64,000 bases of DNA from Trametopsis cervina. Lineage: Eukaryota > Basidiomycota > Agaricomycetes > Polyporales > Irpicaceae. Below, piece after piece: positions 22,064 through 34,236 of the stretch. Within the stretch, counting starts at the first letter, position 1. The number at the start of each line of letters is the position of its first letter. The notes beneath the pieces were generated by a model. It did not search any database, was not told where the DNA came from, and worked only from the letters and a program-made list of their open reading frames with translations. Location: the NCBI GenBank assembly GCA_022385755.1, contig MU278372.1, positions 372,001 to 436,000 on the forward strand. Reading direction: 5' to 3'. The position numbers and the translations under genes were made by a program.

Positions 22064-25008
22064 CTATAATGGTAAGTTCTCCTTCATCTTCCCAAACACC
22101 GCCTTCACAGACCCCAGCCTAGATGCCTTATCTGATGCAGCTGCTTCAAAGCTCATATCATCCAACGCGTCCCACTGCTCTTCCAACAGACTCGGCTCCG
22201 CAGGTATTACAGGGCGCATCGGCGAGTCCGTCTCCATCACCGTGCTCATAGTCATCCCCAACGACTCCCGATACCGCTGCCTCTCCGCAAACACCGCAGC
22301 CGCTCCTCCAGGCGTCGGCAATGGTGGGCGCAGCTTTGTGGGCGGCAGGGGGAGTGCAAGCCCGCCGGTGGCGAGCGAGTCGAACTTCTGCACGAACGCG
22401 GCGAGGGCCTGGCGCTCCTCCTCGAGTTTTAAACGCGCCTTCTTCTCCCGCTCGAGCTGCTTGACGAGCTCGTCCGCCCACACGGCCTTCTCCTCGCGCA
22501 GCGCAGCCTCGTGCGCGACTTTGTCCGCCCACTCCTTCTCGACGTCCTCCTTGACCTTGCGCAGCGGCTCGCCGAGGTTGTCTTCGTACCCCTTCACGAC
22601 AATTTCGAGCTCGCGGATCGTCTTGGCCTGGTCGGCGAGCAGTTTGTCCTTTTCGCTGTCGGGCGCGTCGGCTGGCAAGACGGGGCGCGCGAGGAGGGCT
22701 TCTTCGAGCGAGAGGATCTGGGTCGCCTGTGTCTCGATCTGCCGACGGGCTGCGAGGAGTTCTTGTTGCAGCTATCACAACCGAGGTTAGACTGTCGCAT
22801 ATAAGAACAGTTTTCAATGCGAAATCACCTGATATGGTGTCATGTCGAAGTCAACCTTGACTGGACTCGCAGGTCGCGAGCTTGATTCGTCGACTGTCTG
22901 ACTTGTCAAGATCAGCTTGGTCAACTGTCGGATACGCGCGTTAAGGTCACGCATAGCTTTCGACTCGTCCAGTTGCTGCACATCCGTCGAAAATTAGTAT
23001 ACCGACGGTCGGTGCAGGAGGAAGATACTATGCAGACCTCGCGTGCCGACAGCCTGCGATTCCGTCCAGGGGTCACTGCTTCCTTCTCCCGCTCGGACAA
23101 TCGTTGTTTGAGCTCCTCAATCTCCTTCCTGTACCTCTCGAGAAGAGCATCTGTGTCGACGACTTCCTTCTTCTGAGCATTGAGCTGCAAGTCACGAAGC
23201 CTTCATCAGTCTTCCCTACCATTGCAGCTACCACATCGCCACGCACCTGTACCCTCTTGATTCGTTGGGCGAAAAGGAGTGTGCTTGTTGACTCGGCTAT
23301 GAACTCTTTATTAGGGTTGATCGTACATATCACGGAAATTCGTGCATCTCCCGATAGTGAAGGTTGCAACATTCGCGTGAGTTTGGAGTTCCGGAATGGA
23401 ACATGGTCACTATGGGTGCATGGTAAGCTGGCGTTCTGAGTCGAATACTTGAGGTACTCACGTCTTCCCCTTTGTAGAGTTCTCAGCGAGGGTTCCGATC
23501 ACAGTACCCAGAGTGAGCAAACTATAGGTTTCCGATCAGCAGGAAGCAGGCATAGTTCGAACCTGAGCTTGCCTTGTGTTTATGTATTTGCCCTCTCGGG
23601 TTCTGTCCTTGTCTGACGTCGCTCTCTCAGACCCAGCAAGATCAATTAAGCTCTGCCAATAGCAGTGAGATTAACCGGGAAACATTGAGGTGCTGTGGGC
23701 TCACCAACACAGACGTCTGTACACTCTTCCCGCCCCTCGCCTGCAATACAGCTCCACCTGGTGTAGGCGGTCTAGACCAAGGTCGTCCGCTCGGAGTCTG
23801 ACGGCCACTCGTCCCACCATCCTCCCTCGGCCCCCTTTCTCTGCTTTCGATAACAACCCTGAACACGCTATGGCTCCGGCTACTTCGCTCGTTCCAGTCC
23901 GTGCTCGCCGTCCGTCGGTTCCCCTCCCCTCTCTCCAACACCTCCTTGACACCCTTCAAGCTCGTCACCACCTCCTCTCGTAGCGGCGCGAGCACGAGAT
24001 TTGGGCCTGTGCCGTGTATTTGCACTTGTTGTGCGGCACTCATGGATGGTGGCGCCAACAGGTCATGAATCGACTCGTTGTATATCTCGAGGTAAGAACA
24101 TCGAAGGAGATATTCTCTCGTCGGTGTTCGCTTGATGTATCCGAACACGTCTTTCATCGCCCTGGGTATGATTCCCGGCTGTTCTTCGTCTCCAGACTAT
24201 CAAATGTCAGTTTTTCAAGCAGCTTGTATGCACAAACAAGAACCTACCAGTGTGAACGTCTTTCCGCTGGCTGTCTGACCGTACGCAAAGACGACGGCGT
24301 TGTAGCCATCCATGGCCGCGCAAACATGACTCCGTGCAACGGCGTTGTAAACTGGCTTGTTCTCTGATCCTGTAAGGATCTCGTCGAAATGGAAATCTTG
24401 GACGGCCTTGCCGAATGACGGGTCGAGCTTTATGCGACTACGATCGAACTGCCATGCAGGTGCAGCGTCCGTAGGCTTCACTCTGTTGACTTAAGCATCA
24501 CTTCGTATATGCGATTCGTGTCCCTAACACACCTGACAGAAACCAGCACCTTGTCCTCGTGCCCATAATCATTCAACATCGACTCTACTATGTCCGCAGA
24601 AATATCGCCCGCTTCCACCGTCTCACAGTCGATAAGGGCCTCTTCGGGATCAATTCTGGTTACGTCCATCTCGCTAATAAACGGCGTCGGACTCGGTGCA
24701 CCTTTCCTAGGTGTCGTGGGTGTCTTCGGTCTTCCGAGCAATGCATCCGTAGACGGCTTCTTCGTCGGTGAGAGCGGCCTCGGTCTTGATGTAGAACGCG
24801 ATTTGGCATGTGTCTTCGCTTCGGTGGATAACGTCGCCTTGTACTGCTTCGTGTTTGTCGTGTTCAGTGCGCTCGGTGTCGTAGATCGCGGCAGCCGCGT
24901 GCCATCGTCCAAGCCTGCTGTGGATATGGCTGAGAGAGGTCGTTTGGGTGTGAAGGGAATGGGCCGTGCTATCCTGCTCCCCGTCGTTGGTGTAGGCGGG
25001 ACTGACAT
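22064..25008 (-). CDS. Kinesin motor protein, kinesin-7/Kip2-like
   Basis: 835 aa; exons 25008-24533, 24482-24248, 24196-23705, 23652-23573, 23521-23462, 23409-23247, 23184-23038, 22975-22829, 22771-22064. A basic Ser/Thr/Pro-rich N-tail of about 150 residues precedes the motor (about 155-500): AYGQTASGKTFTL (P-loop), WNERSSRSHSVF (switch I), SLIDLAGSERAT (switch II), then HVPFRNSKLTRMLQPSL. SGDEEQPGIIPRAMKDVF after the P-loop and the N-terminal motor position point to kinesin-7 (Kip2/CENP-E), a plus-end motor that carries microtubule regulators. Coiled coils follow (about 505-545 and 640-720), then a globular tail. The intron after exon 4 begins GC rather than GT; it is needed to give KYINTSLLTLGT. 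Confidence 0.93.
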
Positions 25009-25845
25009 CTTGAAAGGATCTGCAGGCCACTAATAATTTACTTGCGTATGTTCATGGACAGGCGTGCTCGCTAATTAGTCGATACGCGATACCCAACCGT
25101 GGGAAGACACGAGGGCGCGTCGCGTGCGTGATCGCGATTGCGCGGTCACGTGGAGGACTGCTGTACACGGGCGCTCGGACATGCAAATTTCTACCATCCC
25201 ACAACGACCATCATGGCAAGTACTGGTACTGTAGGTGAGCACGAGTCTTCCGCTCTTGGAGTTATATGCACATTGCGAAGTGTTGTCGAAGATTCAAATT
25301 ACTGATTTAATGAGTCCAACCTGCTCTAGACAAGCAGGGATGACGACCATTTATTTTACTGAGACTTTCACGCTTCGCTTCTTTTGGCAAAACCTTTCCG
25401 ACTCTTACTGACTTCAATTCTTCAGATACCCGAACGTCCTGACGTCGTAGCGATAATTCATGTATGATTGTTATGAAAATGACAACTCCTTAGTTTGCTG
25501 CACAGCGTCATGTATGCTATCGTCACTCAATGCAGTAACCGCATGCAAGGCGCAACCTCATAGCATAAGCGCATGGGGCTCGATGAGGGTGTATCAGTTC
25601 GTGATATTGTACACGGCTAGAAGAACTAGTGATGTTGATGAGGCAAACTACGGGACGAAAAGGAGGAACGTAAAGGTCCGGTATGTACAAGTCCAAAAAT
25701 GTGGGATGTCAAAATGTCAAAGCGTAACAAGAAACAATGTTCAGATTCAGAGTCCTTTCGTTGGTGACCATGGGGAGGTACCATCTTGGTCGTGCTCTTT
25801 TCGTGGAACTGCGTCACTACAGAATGCGAACAAGCAAACGGTCTT
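25009..25845. other. Intergenic upstream of the kinesin gene
   Basis: About 840 bp. Holds the kinesin promoter and the 3' flank of the Kre9-like gene. No other gene seen. Confidence 0.5.
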
Positions 25846-26417
25846 TTACTTGTTGATTGTGAAGTTGGGACTCGAGTTGCCCGAATTGCCGAAAACTGCA
25901 GTCCAAGTTAACATTTCATCACAACGACTAGGAACGTGCTGATACTCACGAACGAGGGCGTAATCATTACCAGGCTCCTGAACATCTGGAACAGTGATCT
26001 CAATGCGACCGAGGGCAATGGAGAAGTTCTGGGCAATAGGTTTGTCTACACCAGAACACATTTTACAGATGAGCATCTATTCCGTAGCATCGAACATGTA
26101 TAACTCACCGAGACCAATGAGATAACCGCCTTTAGCCAAAACGAGTTTACCGTTCGGGTTCGTGATCTGAGAGGGCACGTTGTTGAGAGACCTGGCATAG
26201 ACAGCGCAGTGGGGTCAGTCGGCGGACGGGGTGAAGGAAGCCATATCTTGGTGACATACCAAGTGACGTTATGTTTCTGCCCGACTGTCCATACGGTACC
26301 AGCTTGGGGGTACAGAATAGGTGGCACAAAGTCGTCTCGGGGGATGAGGGGAGCTGCAGAAACGACCGCAGCCAGTGCGAAGAACAGGAACAAGAAGTAA
26401 GTCATGAAAGGAGACAT
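25846..26417 (-). CDS. Small secreted Kre9/Knh1-like protein (first copy)
   Basis: 128 aa; exons 26417-26260, 26191-26109, 26045-25950, 25895-25846. An N-terminal signal peptide (hydrophobic run FLFLFFALAAVVSA followed by APL) is followed by one Kre9/Knh1-type domain: ILYPQAGTVWTVGQ, HNVTWSLN, GKLVLAKGGYLIG, ITVPDVQEPGNDYALVLFGNSGNSS is the C-terminal strand region. Family members act in fungal cell-wall glucan assembly or are small secreted wall proteins. This copy lacks the Ser/Thr-rich tail and GPI signal of longer members. A TATA-like box lies at 26546-26555 on the minus strand. The start could also be the in-frame Met at 26405. A paralogue sits at 62868-63448. Confidence 0.85.
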
Positions 26418-27677
26418 CGTCGTCGTAGGTTGGAAGAAATGCGAAGTGGATAGGTTGAAGGGGTAGTAAGGGGAAGAAAGTGTGAAAGGAAGAAGAACGA
26501 AAGAAAGGGAATGGGAGCCTAAGAACTAGGGGCTGTTTGCATCCGCCTTATATGCAGTGACCTGCGCGGCTGCGAGACCTTGTGGCGACCTCCCTTCTTG
26601 GGGTACGATCTGCAGCTTCCTTCCAATTGCATCACTTCCGCCCGCCGTTCGGCGCCCCGACGCAGACCCAGCCCGGCTCGGGTGTGCATGAGCACAGATG
26701 CACCGCCATGACCAATATAAGCTACACTGAAGGTGCACAAGCGAATAACGCTTGCAGGGCAAACCAGGGTTGTGCCGTACTCTCCGCCTTCATAACCAAC
26801 AGCAGAAGGCGGGCAGGCGTACACCACCAGGCAGTGCGATGAATTTGCACTAGTCTAGCCGCCGCACCCGCCTGACAAACTCAGAGCACACGCATTGTCT
26901 CACCTAAATAGACAGGTGAATATAGAGCTCCAGCACCAGGCGCGGAAGTCACCCGCAATCTCGCTCGTAATGCGCATAAGTTACAAATGCGGAGCGCAGG
27001 GTTACGTAGGCCAGCTTGCAGCTCGACCATACCGCTTACCTGCTTCAAACCAAGTAAGCAGACCGCAGTAGCTTCGGCTCACCGTCCGTCGCCGTCTCAT
27101 CTCCACCTCGGCGGAGTTCCTCGGGGTGTTGAGAGGCGGAGCATTGATCAGGCAACGCTGCGCCTTGCAACGCACAGCTCACATGCATTGACTGCGATCT
27201 CTCTGGGGCCGTCGAGACAGGATCAGCACACAATGAAGGTCAGAAATGTAGGGATATGTGATAATACAACAGACCAAGCCGTGTGAACGAGGCAAAAATT
27301 TCCCAGTCACGTAAAGTACCCATAATATCGAAGGGGTCTTGCAAAGCCAGCGTCTGATGGTGAGGTCATAGTGTATACAGAGTCTAGAAAGTTCTGCGAG
27401 TTGGATCGAGTGCGTCGACATGGATTAGAGCAGGACAAGCTCACCTCAATTGCTGCATCACCCAGATTCCTCGGTCATATCAACAGCCTGATGAACTGCT
27501 TAGGATATTCCGGACTTGGAATCGATGCTGATTCATAAAGAAAGTCATAGCCGCGACAAAACGAAACACAACGGAAAGTCACCCGCAGAACAAAAGGACA
27601 CGACCTAGGATTCGTAGTCGGCCCGCAGATAATATCATGAAAGCTTCAGGGGCATCTCCTACTCCCGAATAAGAGGC
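26418..27677. other. Intergenic
   Basis: About 1.26 kb without a supported gene. Left part is the promoter of the Kre9-like gene; the rest shows no repeat or motif I can name. Confidence 0.5.
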
Positions 27678-29054
27678 TCAGCGCGACCTCAGATTCTCAG
27701 CTTTTAGGTTTGCAAGCTCTTCCAATAGCTTCGCCCGTTCATTCAACATCGCAAGAGTATGCTGCGTCGGCGAGTTGTGCCGGGTGAGCACTCGGCCAGG
27801 GGTCGACGACAGCCCATGTCCTGGATGTCTATCTGGCGTAGAGAAAGATAGACCTGCATAACGGCGCATGCCGCTCGTCGTAGGGCTGTTACGCATGGGT
27901 AATGTTCTCGCGGTGAGGTCGCGGCGCCGGGCTTCAAAAGAGCGAAGTTCGTCTTCATAATCTGTGGGTGCTATCCATCCGGAGCGTCGCACCGGGGCAT
28001 TCTTCTCACCACCAGAAGAGTTCAGTGAGCGTGATGAGCAGTTGCAGAAGAGAGGATGCGACGGTGAGATATCGGAAATGATGGAGTGCTCATGCTCTTG
28101 GAACAGATCTTCAACTTCGTGGATACAGCGTGGTGCGCGAGTCGAGCGCGATGATCCCGCCGTGCGGTGGGCTTCGCCAGGAGGAGTGTCGGAGTGAGAG
28201 GGAGACACATATGAAGAGGGGGACACAGAGGTTGTGGAGTTCCCTTTGGCTTGGCTGGAACGTGTAGTGGACGCGGACAGAGATACGGCCGGACTGCTAA
28301 CAGCCGTACTAGTGGACGCAGCGAACTCAGAGGGTGCTTGCGTTTCAATGTTCCCTACTCCAGAGGCCTGTGACTTGTCGGCGCGACGCTTCCGCGTTGG
28401 TGCCCAGAACGAGGCAAAACTTGAGTCGGAGTCCTGCGGATCGTCGGCCGCAGGCGAACTCGGTTTCGTGTGACTGAGCATATCCGAGAACAGCATTCCA
28501 GGGCGAGCCGTGCTCAGCTCTGGTAAGAGTCCGTGCGTGCGTGCAAGCTTGCACAACAGATCTCCAACCAGGACGACCTCGTTCCAGCCTCCTGTCGCGA
28601 GCATACTCGGATCGACGTCCCCCAGGTCTTCCTCTTCGTTGAGGTCTGCTGCGCCGATACTCGCATGCAGCACTTCGAGAAAAATCTGCATCGTGTGCGC
28701 TTTGGATTCCTCATCTCTTGCCTGGCGTACGGTCCGAGGGATAGGAAGTCGGTCCTGTAATATGCACTCTAGAAGCGCGACTAGTAGAGATGGGGTTAAG
28801 TCGTAAGGAGCTTCGAGGCTCACTGAGATATTGATATTTTCGAGGAGGGTATTCAAGTCCACAACGAGCTGTTGAACGAACTCGTCGTCGTCATGTTGAG
28901 AACTGTCCATGGTAGAACGGGATTTCGACAACTCGGTATTCAATTGAAGGGTCGAGAACTCCTGAAGGTGTGAGAGCATGTGACCGATTCGTGACAATTC
29001 GTGACCCGACGCGATGTCACGTAACAAGCTCAGTGCCGCCACGACGTCTCTCAT
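27678..29054 (-). CDS. Uncharacterised protein, possible DUF5745-like N-terminus and C-terminal coiled coil
   Basis: 458 aa, single exon. Residues about 60-110 form a helical region (VVDLNTLLENINISVSLEAP, LLVALLECILQDRLPIPR) that resembles the N-terminal domain described in some fungal and centrosomal proteins (DUF5745 type); this match is from memory and tentative. The middle (about 190-330) is low-complexity Ser/Thr/Pro-rich and probably disordered. The last 30 residues (LNERAKLLEELANLKAENL) look like a short coiled coil. No enzyme motif is seen. An in-frame Met at 28910 (MDSSQHDDDEF) is an alternative start. The long open frame with normal codon use supports a real gene, but not its role. 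Confidence 0.7.
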   Translation of the reverse strand: MRDVVAALSLLRDIASGHELSRIGHMLSHLQEFSTLQLNTELSKSRSTMDSSQHDDDEFVQQLVVDLNTLLENINISVSLEAPYDLTPSLLVALLECILQDRLPIPRTVRQARDEESKAHTMQIFLEVLHASIGAADLNEEEDLGDVDPSMLATGGWNEVVLVGDLLCKLARTHGLLPELSTARPGMLFSDMLSHTKPSSPAADDPQDSDSSFASFWAPTRKRRADKSQASGVGNIETQAPSEFAASTSTAVSSPAVSLSASTTRSSQAKGNSTTSVSPSSYVSPSHSDTPPGEAHRTAGSSRSTRAPRCIHEVEDLFQEHEHSIISDISPSHPLFCNCSSRSLNSSGGEKNAPVRRSGWIAPTDYEDELRSFEARRRDLTARTLPMRNSPTTSGMRRYAGLSFSTPDRHPGHGLSSTPGRVLTRHNSPTQHTLAMLNERAKLLEELANLKAENLRSR

Positions 29055-30394
29055 ACCTGTGATGTACGGGGACGTAGCTGAGCCTTATTGTGTACTGACT
29101 GGCTCAGCACGGTTCAAGTACAGGATGCAAGAGTGCAATTTGCGTAATAGTTCTCAGGGCTGTGGCAGACTTACGGTCTCCCAGTGAGTAGTTGCAAACC
29201 ACTCCAACTTCGCTCGTGCAACCGCGTTCTCATGTTTCACTCCCCTTCCTCAGCTTGTCGCAGGTTACAGCTTAGTGTTAATTCTACGCTAAGAACGTGT
29301 TCTTGTCGAACCAAATGGATATATCACACCAAACTCCTACACATTATGACATGCGCACTGAGGGCAACACGCCGTAATCAAATTCCTATCGTCAATCGCG
29401 AAGACTCGAATTGGAGTGGTATTAGCTTTAGAGTCTGGAAGTACCCGGTGCATCCTGGCTTCCTTGTTTGCAGCTGCAGTTGCAGTTGCAGTTGCAATAA
29501 AGGGACTATCCTCGCCAGTCCAAGACTGACCTTTGGGGTTGTGCCATGGGAGACATGTGCGTACACTACCTGCTTGTCTCTATATCTGGTGAGTTCTACA
29601 GCCTCCCACTTTTGTCCGCGCGAACACTCACACATGTCTCATGATTTTAGATTTAATTCACTTCTGAGAGCTCATCTGAGCGCTTGTGTATCTGGGAGCG
29701 CAACCCAGTAGAGCAGACACCTATGGTACGTCTGGCGCATGTAATATGTCACCCTGGTCCCAGATAAGCCTTGGAGGATCCTACCATACTTTTGGCGCAG
29801 ATTTTTGGCTCCCCCATAGGCTCTGATGTCGTATGCCTGGTGCCCAAACACATGCTATGAGCTTAAATGCCACTAGTGATAGCTACCGTGACTTACGAAG
29901 ACACCAGCGCAGAGCTCATCACACCATCACTGGTACGTACCCCAGCAGGTCTCCTTCATATCGTACCACATCGTCGCTCATTCTATGTTTAACTCTTCTA
30001 AAAGCCCCGCCGTACCAAAACGGACCGCCGAATCTCACGGCCGCTCTCGCATGTCTCTCAGCCATGTCGCTCATACGTAGTCGACAGTCGGCCCCGGATG
30101 CGGCTGAGATAGAACTTCCGAGTAGTGAAAGCCTAGTCCGGGATCCCACATGACCCTAGTGGGTCTGGGCGAAGAGGAAGGAACACTGTAGCGTTCTGCT
30201 GTTCAGTAAGCTTGAATTTAGTCCTTCGTGCATCGTTGTGGAGCGCTGACACGCCTGACTAGGCACCATAGCAGACATATCGTATCACTCCTACTCTCGC
30301 AAGCTCTCATTCTGATTCATCCTTCATAAGGGTCTTGCTGTCCCGCTTCTGTACGTCCTCATGTTCCGTCCCCCGATTCCGCTGAGCCTGACTA
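29055..30394. other. Intergenic with short TTGCAG repeat
   Basis: About 1.3 kb without a supported gene. Positions 29474-29497 are about four copies of a ttgcag-type hexamer. Confidence 0.5.
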
Positions 30395-32001
30395 ATGTCG
30401 TCTCAAGAAACTCTCAATCTCGTATTCATCGCTCTGTCAGTCAGCGGGCAGCTAAACGTCCACCTAGCTACCATCGAACACCTCCTTTCTCTCGATATCA
30501 ACCAATCACCACCTCTCAATGTCCATCTCCTATCATTTGAGCCCGCCGCGAAGCACAGCACCAGACTTTCTTCCTCTGCGAAGCCGCAGCACACGTTCAC
30601 CTTTCACTCTTTGGGCGAACTTAAGCTTTTCACGGAGATCTCGCACAATGGCCTGATTGATAGGCATCCCCCAGCTCAACTACTGAAGAAGGACGGTCTT
30701 AAGTCGTATAGATTCCTCGCCGAGCTGTTTGGCTTTAATCCGGAGCTCTATGTAGAGGTCTACGAACATATCCTCGGCATCCTCGGCACAATCACGCCCA
30801 AGGTCCATATCGCGGTGGTAGACCTCACGATGCCGATAGGCATGGATGCCTGCATGGTAGCTGGGGTGAAGTGGGGTATACTATGTCCCAATAGCGGGAT
30901 GGAGTTGGCGAAACACGACCAGCCGTTTCTTAAAGGCTTTTGGAAGCTTCCCGCGTACGTGTGCATACCTGTGTTCCCTTGCAGACGTTCCTCATCCATG
31001 TCACTAGAGCCTACTCAGGTATCCCATATCCTGCGCCTCTCCACCTCATACCGTACAACTTCGCCCTGAACGTTGCCTTCTTCCGCACCCTCGTAACGCA
31101 TCCGCGAATCAAAGCCCTCGAGTCCAGGAGGTCGAAAGCTGGAATCCCAGGGAAGCTCCTCGATAAGCCGTTGAAGAAGCTACCTTTCATGATCTGCGCG
31201 AGCGTGAAAGAGATGGAATTTCCTCATGTGCCTGGGAAGAACGTCGTCTACCCCGGACCTATCCTCATCCCTGTTCCTGTGATCTCTCACGCACAATATC
31301 CTGATCTCACTAACTTTCTGGATCGGAAGCGCACTATCGTCATCAACATGGGTTCTAACTTTTGGTATACCTCAGCTGACGTCGAGAATATCGCGGAGGC
31401 CATCCTACGCGCCCGGAAAACTTGTTCGGACAAGGTGCAGTTCCAAGTCCTGTGGAAGCTGAACGGCAAGAAGACGTATGAGGAATTATTGCAGGACAGG
31501 TTGGGGGAAGCCATGGATGATGTTCATATGGAGGAGTGGATCGAGCCACCTGCTCTGGCTGTTTTACAACATCCGAATGTCGTAGCTCTTGTGAATCACG
31601 GCGGAGCCAGTACGTCTGTCGATTCTTCAGTTATTCACACTTTGACGATAAAAACAGATTCTGTGCATGAGGCTGCATAGTACGTGACTGAGTACTGTGC
31701 AAATGGCGGTGGTCACTCATCTGATACTTTCAGCGCTGCGGTCCCCCAGATCATTCTGCCACAATGGCTTGACCTATACGACTACGCGGTCAGGGTAGAG
31801 TGGCTCGGACATGGGATCTACGCGAATAAAGGCTTCCCGGCTCAGATAGATGCGACTCAGTTGGCTGATGCCTTCGTCAAAGTGTTAAGAGATGAGGGCG
31901 GTGTGCTCAAGAAGAAAGCGATAGAGATCGGCGAGGCGTGCCGTAAAGGTGGAGGAGTACGCACGGTTGCGACTACGATCATCGAGGCGGCGACTGCTTG
32001 A
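30395..32001 (+). CDS. GT1-family glycosyltransferase (UDP-glycosyltransferase-like)
   Basis: 483 aa; exons 30395-30954, 31008-31609, 31658-31679, 31734-32001. It would transfer a sugar from a nucleotide sugar to a small molecule or lipid. The N-half has the acceptor-domain layout: a strand (NLVFIALSVSGQLNVHLATI) corresponding to the GHxxP region, though the usual Gly-His is replaced by Gly-Gln. The C-half has the donor-site signature, restored only by splicing a 22-nt exon: HGGANSVHEAAYAAVPQ, then ILPQWLDLYDYA. Preceding strands TIVINMGSNFWYTS and VEEWIEPPALAVLQHPN-like EEWIEPPALAVLQHP fit the family. No signal peptide or membrane anchor is evident. Acceptor unknown. Confidence 0.88.
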
Positions 32002-32386
32002 GGTTGTATGGTATTCATCTTTCTAGTATGTACAATATGGGGTGCTGCTGCGATTGTGTTTTTCCTACCGTGCAAAATACTGCAGAATACTAGCTGTTAT
32101 ATGCGGTTCATGCATAAATGTTGTACACATCATCGGCCTCCGACGGACCCGCGCGGTCAGCGTGGTTGCTGTTGTGATGGCTAGCGCTAATTGCGATCTA
32201 CCGATATTTCTACTCTCCTATCCACCACCTCTCTATCTCTCTAGGAGTGCAAGCTTGATCGACGGAGTGCTGCTATGCCTACAGAGCATAGATAGATACA
32301 ATCCTGACTAGGTCCTTCAAGTTGATACCTCATCGAACTCGCCACCAGGGCTTTAGCACATTCATCGTTGGTCGCTGTCTGCGTAG
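32002..32386. other. Intergenic; duplicated F-box B promoter region
   Basis: Positions about 32200-32360 resemble 34060-34210 and 36930-37090, the upstream regions of B2 and B3, so promoters were copied with the genes. Confidence 0.6.
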
Positions 32387-33819
32387 ATGGAGTCGATTAT
32401 CAGGTACATATGTTTATGTATACTCCGATTTACGCTATATCATCAGCTCACAGCATTGCGTAGTGAACCTATCTTAGAACTACGGAAGTCTCTCGAGCTC
32501 CCACATGAGATCATCGAGTATATAGTGTCTCTCATTTCCGAACACTGGGACGGGAAGAAGAAGAAGAAGACGACGCTCTTGAATTGCTCAGAGATTTCCT
32601 GGACCTGGAGGCTTGCCTGCGCACGTTATCTCTTTTCCCATCTCCGCATCACCGGTGCAGAACGATTTTCGAGATTTATCGCCTTTGTACAGTTGAAGCG
32701 CTACAAGGGCTTTGCAAGCTGCATTCGCTCCCTCTTTGTATGCCCCAACTCAATAGCGGATCCTTCTCTGCATATGAAACTTCTGGTGACGGCGGAAATC
32801 CTCGCCATGGTCCTTGATGCTCTTCCGAATCTGAAGAATATCCATTTGTGTGCGGTCCAACTGGGAATTTCAGCGCACCGTGCTATCAAACGGACCGACG
32901 TTCTTCCGCGACCGCGGTTGTATGAAGTGGACACCCTAACTATTGCTTATACCATGAGGGCCAACGGAGACTTCACAAGCGATTTTCCTAACTTTCTGAA
33001 GATATTCAGACTCTTTGCAAAGATCGGTACCCTCAAAGTTCAAGACGTCATATCTGCCTATGATTTGAATGCATGGTTGGACCCCGACAGCCGCATGGAT
33101 ACGTACCCGCCATCTATATTTCCCCCAGGGCTGCGGGTGGAAAGGATCTCTGGGGACTTTCCCGTCAAGCTCTGGCATCATTTCCTGCGTCGTACTTCGA
33201 CGATTGAACAACAGAGTTTGGTCGCCGTGCGTCTCCGGGTCTCTTGCGACCAGGTGAAGGACATCGGAGCACTCCTCGGTGCAGGTGGGTCAAATATTCG
33301 CTCGCTGGTAATTGATGTGTGCTTCAAAGTGGACAGTCATTCGAGTGAGTTTGGCTCCGTTGTCTGTCAATATTCTCTGTATACTGATGATACACCACTT
33401 TTTGAATCGTTATAGACATGTCGCACATCGTTGATATGGATCTGTCGGGCTGCAAGAGTCTAGAACGTGTGACTATTTTACATAATGCCAGCCAAGGCCG
33501 TTCGAGTTGGGTGGTTACCAACGGCATAGTCGCGTCGCTTCCGACCGAGACATTGACTCGTCTGGTGTTCGGGGGAATGAGCAATGTGGCTGTTGACGAC
33601 TGGACTGCCGGGCTGGCAGATGGATTTCAGCAACTGCAATCCCTCCTTTCGAGATTCCCCTTGCTCAAGGAGGTGGTGCTCCACGACATGTATTACATAT
33701 GTCGGCGGCTCCTCGAGGGCTCGCTTCTATCGGGCGTTCAACGAAGTTGGCAGCTCTTATATAGTCTTGCAGACCCTGAGGACGAGGACCCAGACTTTCC
33801 GAAGATACTAGATTTCTAG
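32387..33819 (+). CDS. F-box-like protein B1
   Basis: 453 aa; exons 32387-33344 and 33416-33819 with a 71-bp phase-1 intron (A joined to AC gives Asn, NMSHIVDMDLSGC). F-box-like region LELPHEIIEYIVSLISE, then NCSEISWTWRLACARYLFS, about residues 35-85. Leucine-rich remainder: LDALPNLKNIHL, LRVERISGDFPVKLWHHFL, LLGAGGSNIRSLVID, VASLPTETLTRLVF. These blocks correspond one by one to the A family (for example LRVHKITGDLPAHVWLRLL, LLSTSGANMHS), and the intron is at the same place, so A and B share ancestry. First of three tandem plus-strand copies; function inferred from the F-box family only. Confidence 0.85.
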
Positions 33820-34236
33820 TGCGCAACGAAATGTGCATAGAGTTTGTCTTGATTGCTTTTAAGTATGTAGCGTTACAATGCTCTTCGTTTTTTTTTTTGC
33901 TCTCGCATTAGCAATAACTAGTTCTCCATCGAAGTCAGTACAGTAGCAGCTTCTAAACACTGTAATGAATACGTTGAACCCACGTGACTAGCGTGCTTGC
34001 AGCTACCGTAACGAGTCCGTAATGATGTATAGCTAGCGCCGATTGCAACCTTTGTGCTCTCTCATCCACCACGTCCTTTATTTCCTCCAGGAGGGCAAGC
34101 ATTACTGACGTGGTGCTGCTGTGCTCACATAGCATAGATTAAGACAAAGGTTATTCAAAAATACAAATCACCAAACTTGCTACCAGGTCTTTAACACAGC
34201 TACTGTATCGTCTCGAGTTGTTCACCCCCACGTATA
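33820..34236. other. Intergenic between B1 and B2
   Basis: Contains a T-rich run at about 33889-33898 and the duplicated promoter-like stretch 34060-34210. No gene. Confidence 0.5.

Noticed and set aside
29830..30160. Plus-strand ORF of 106 aa before the glycosyltransferase
   Set aside because: No motif, no splice connection and low coding character.
32387..32480. Possible short intron after the first codons of B1 and B3 (gtac...cag)
   Set aside because: The implied introns would be 30 and 43-50 nt; splicing breaks the frame in B1 and is below usual length in B3, while the unspliced frame is open.
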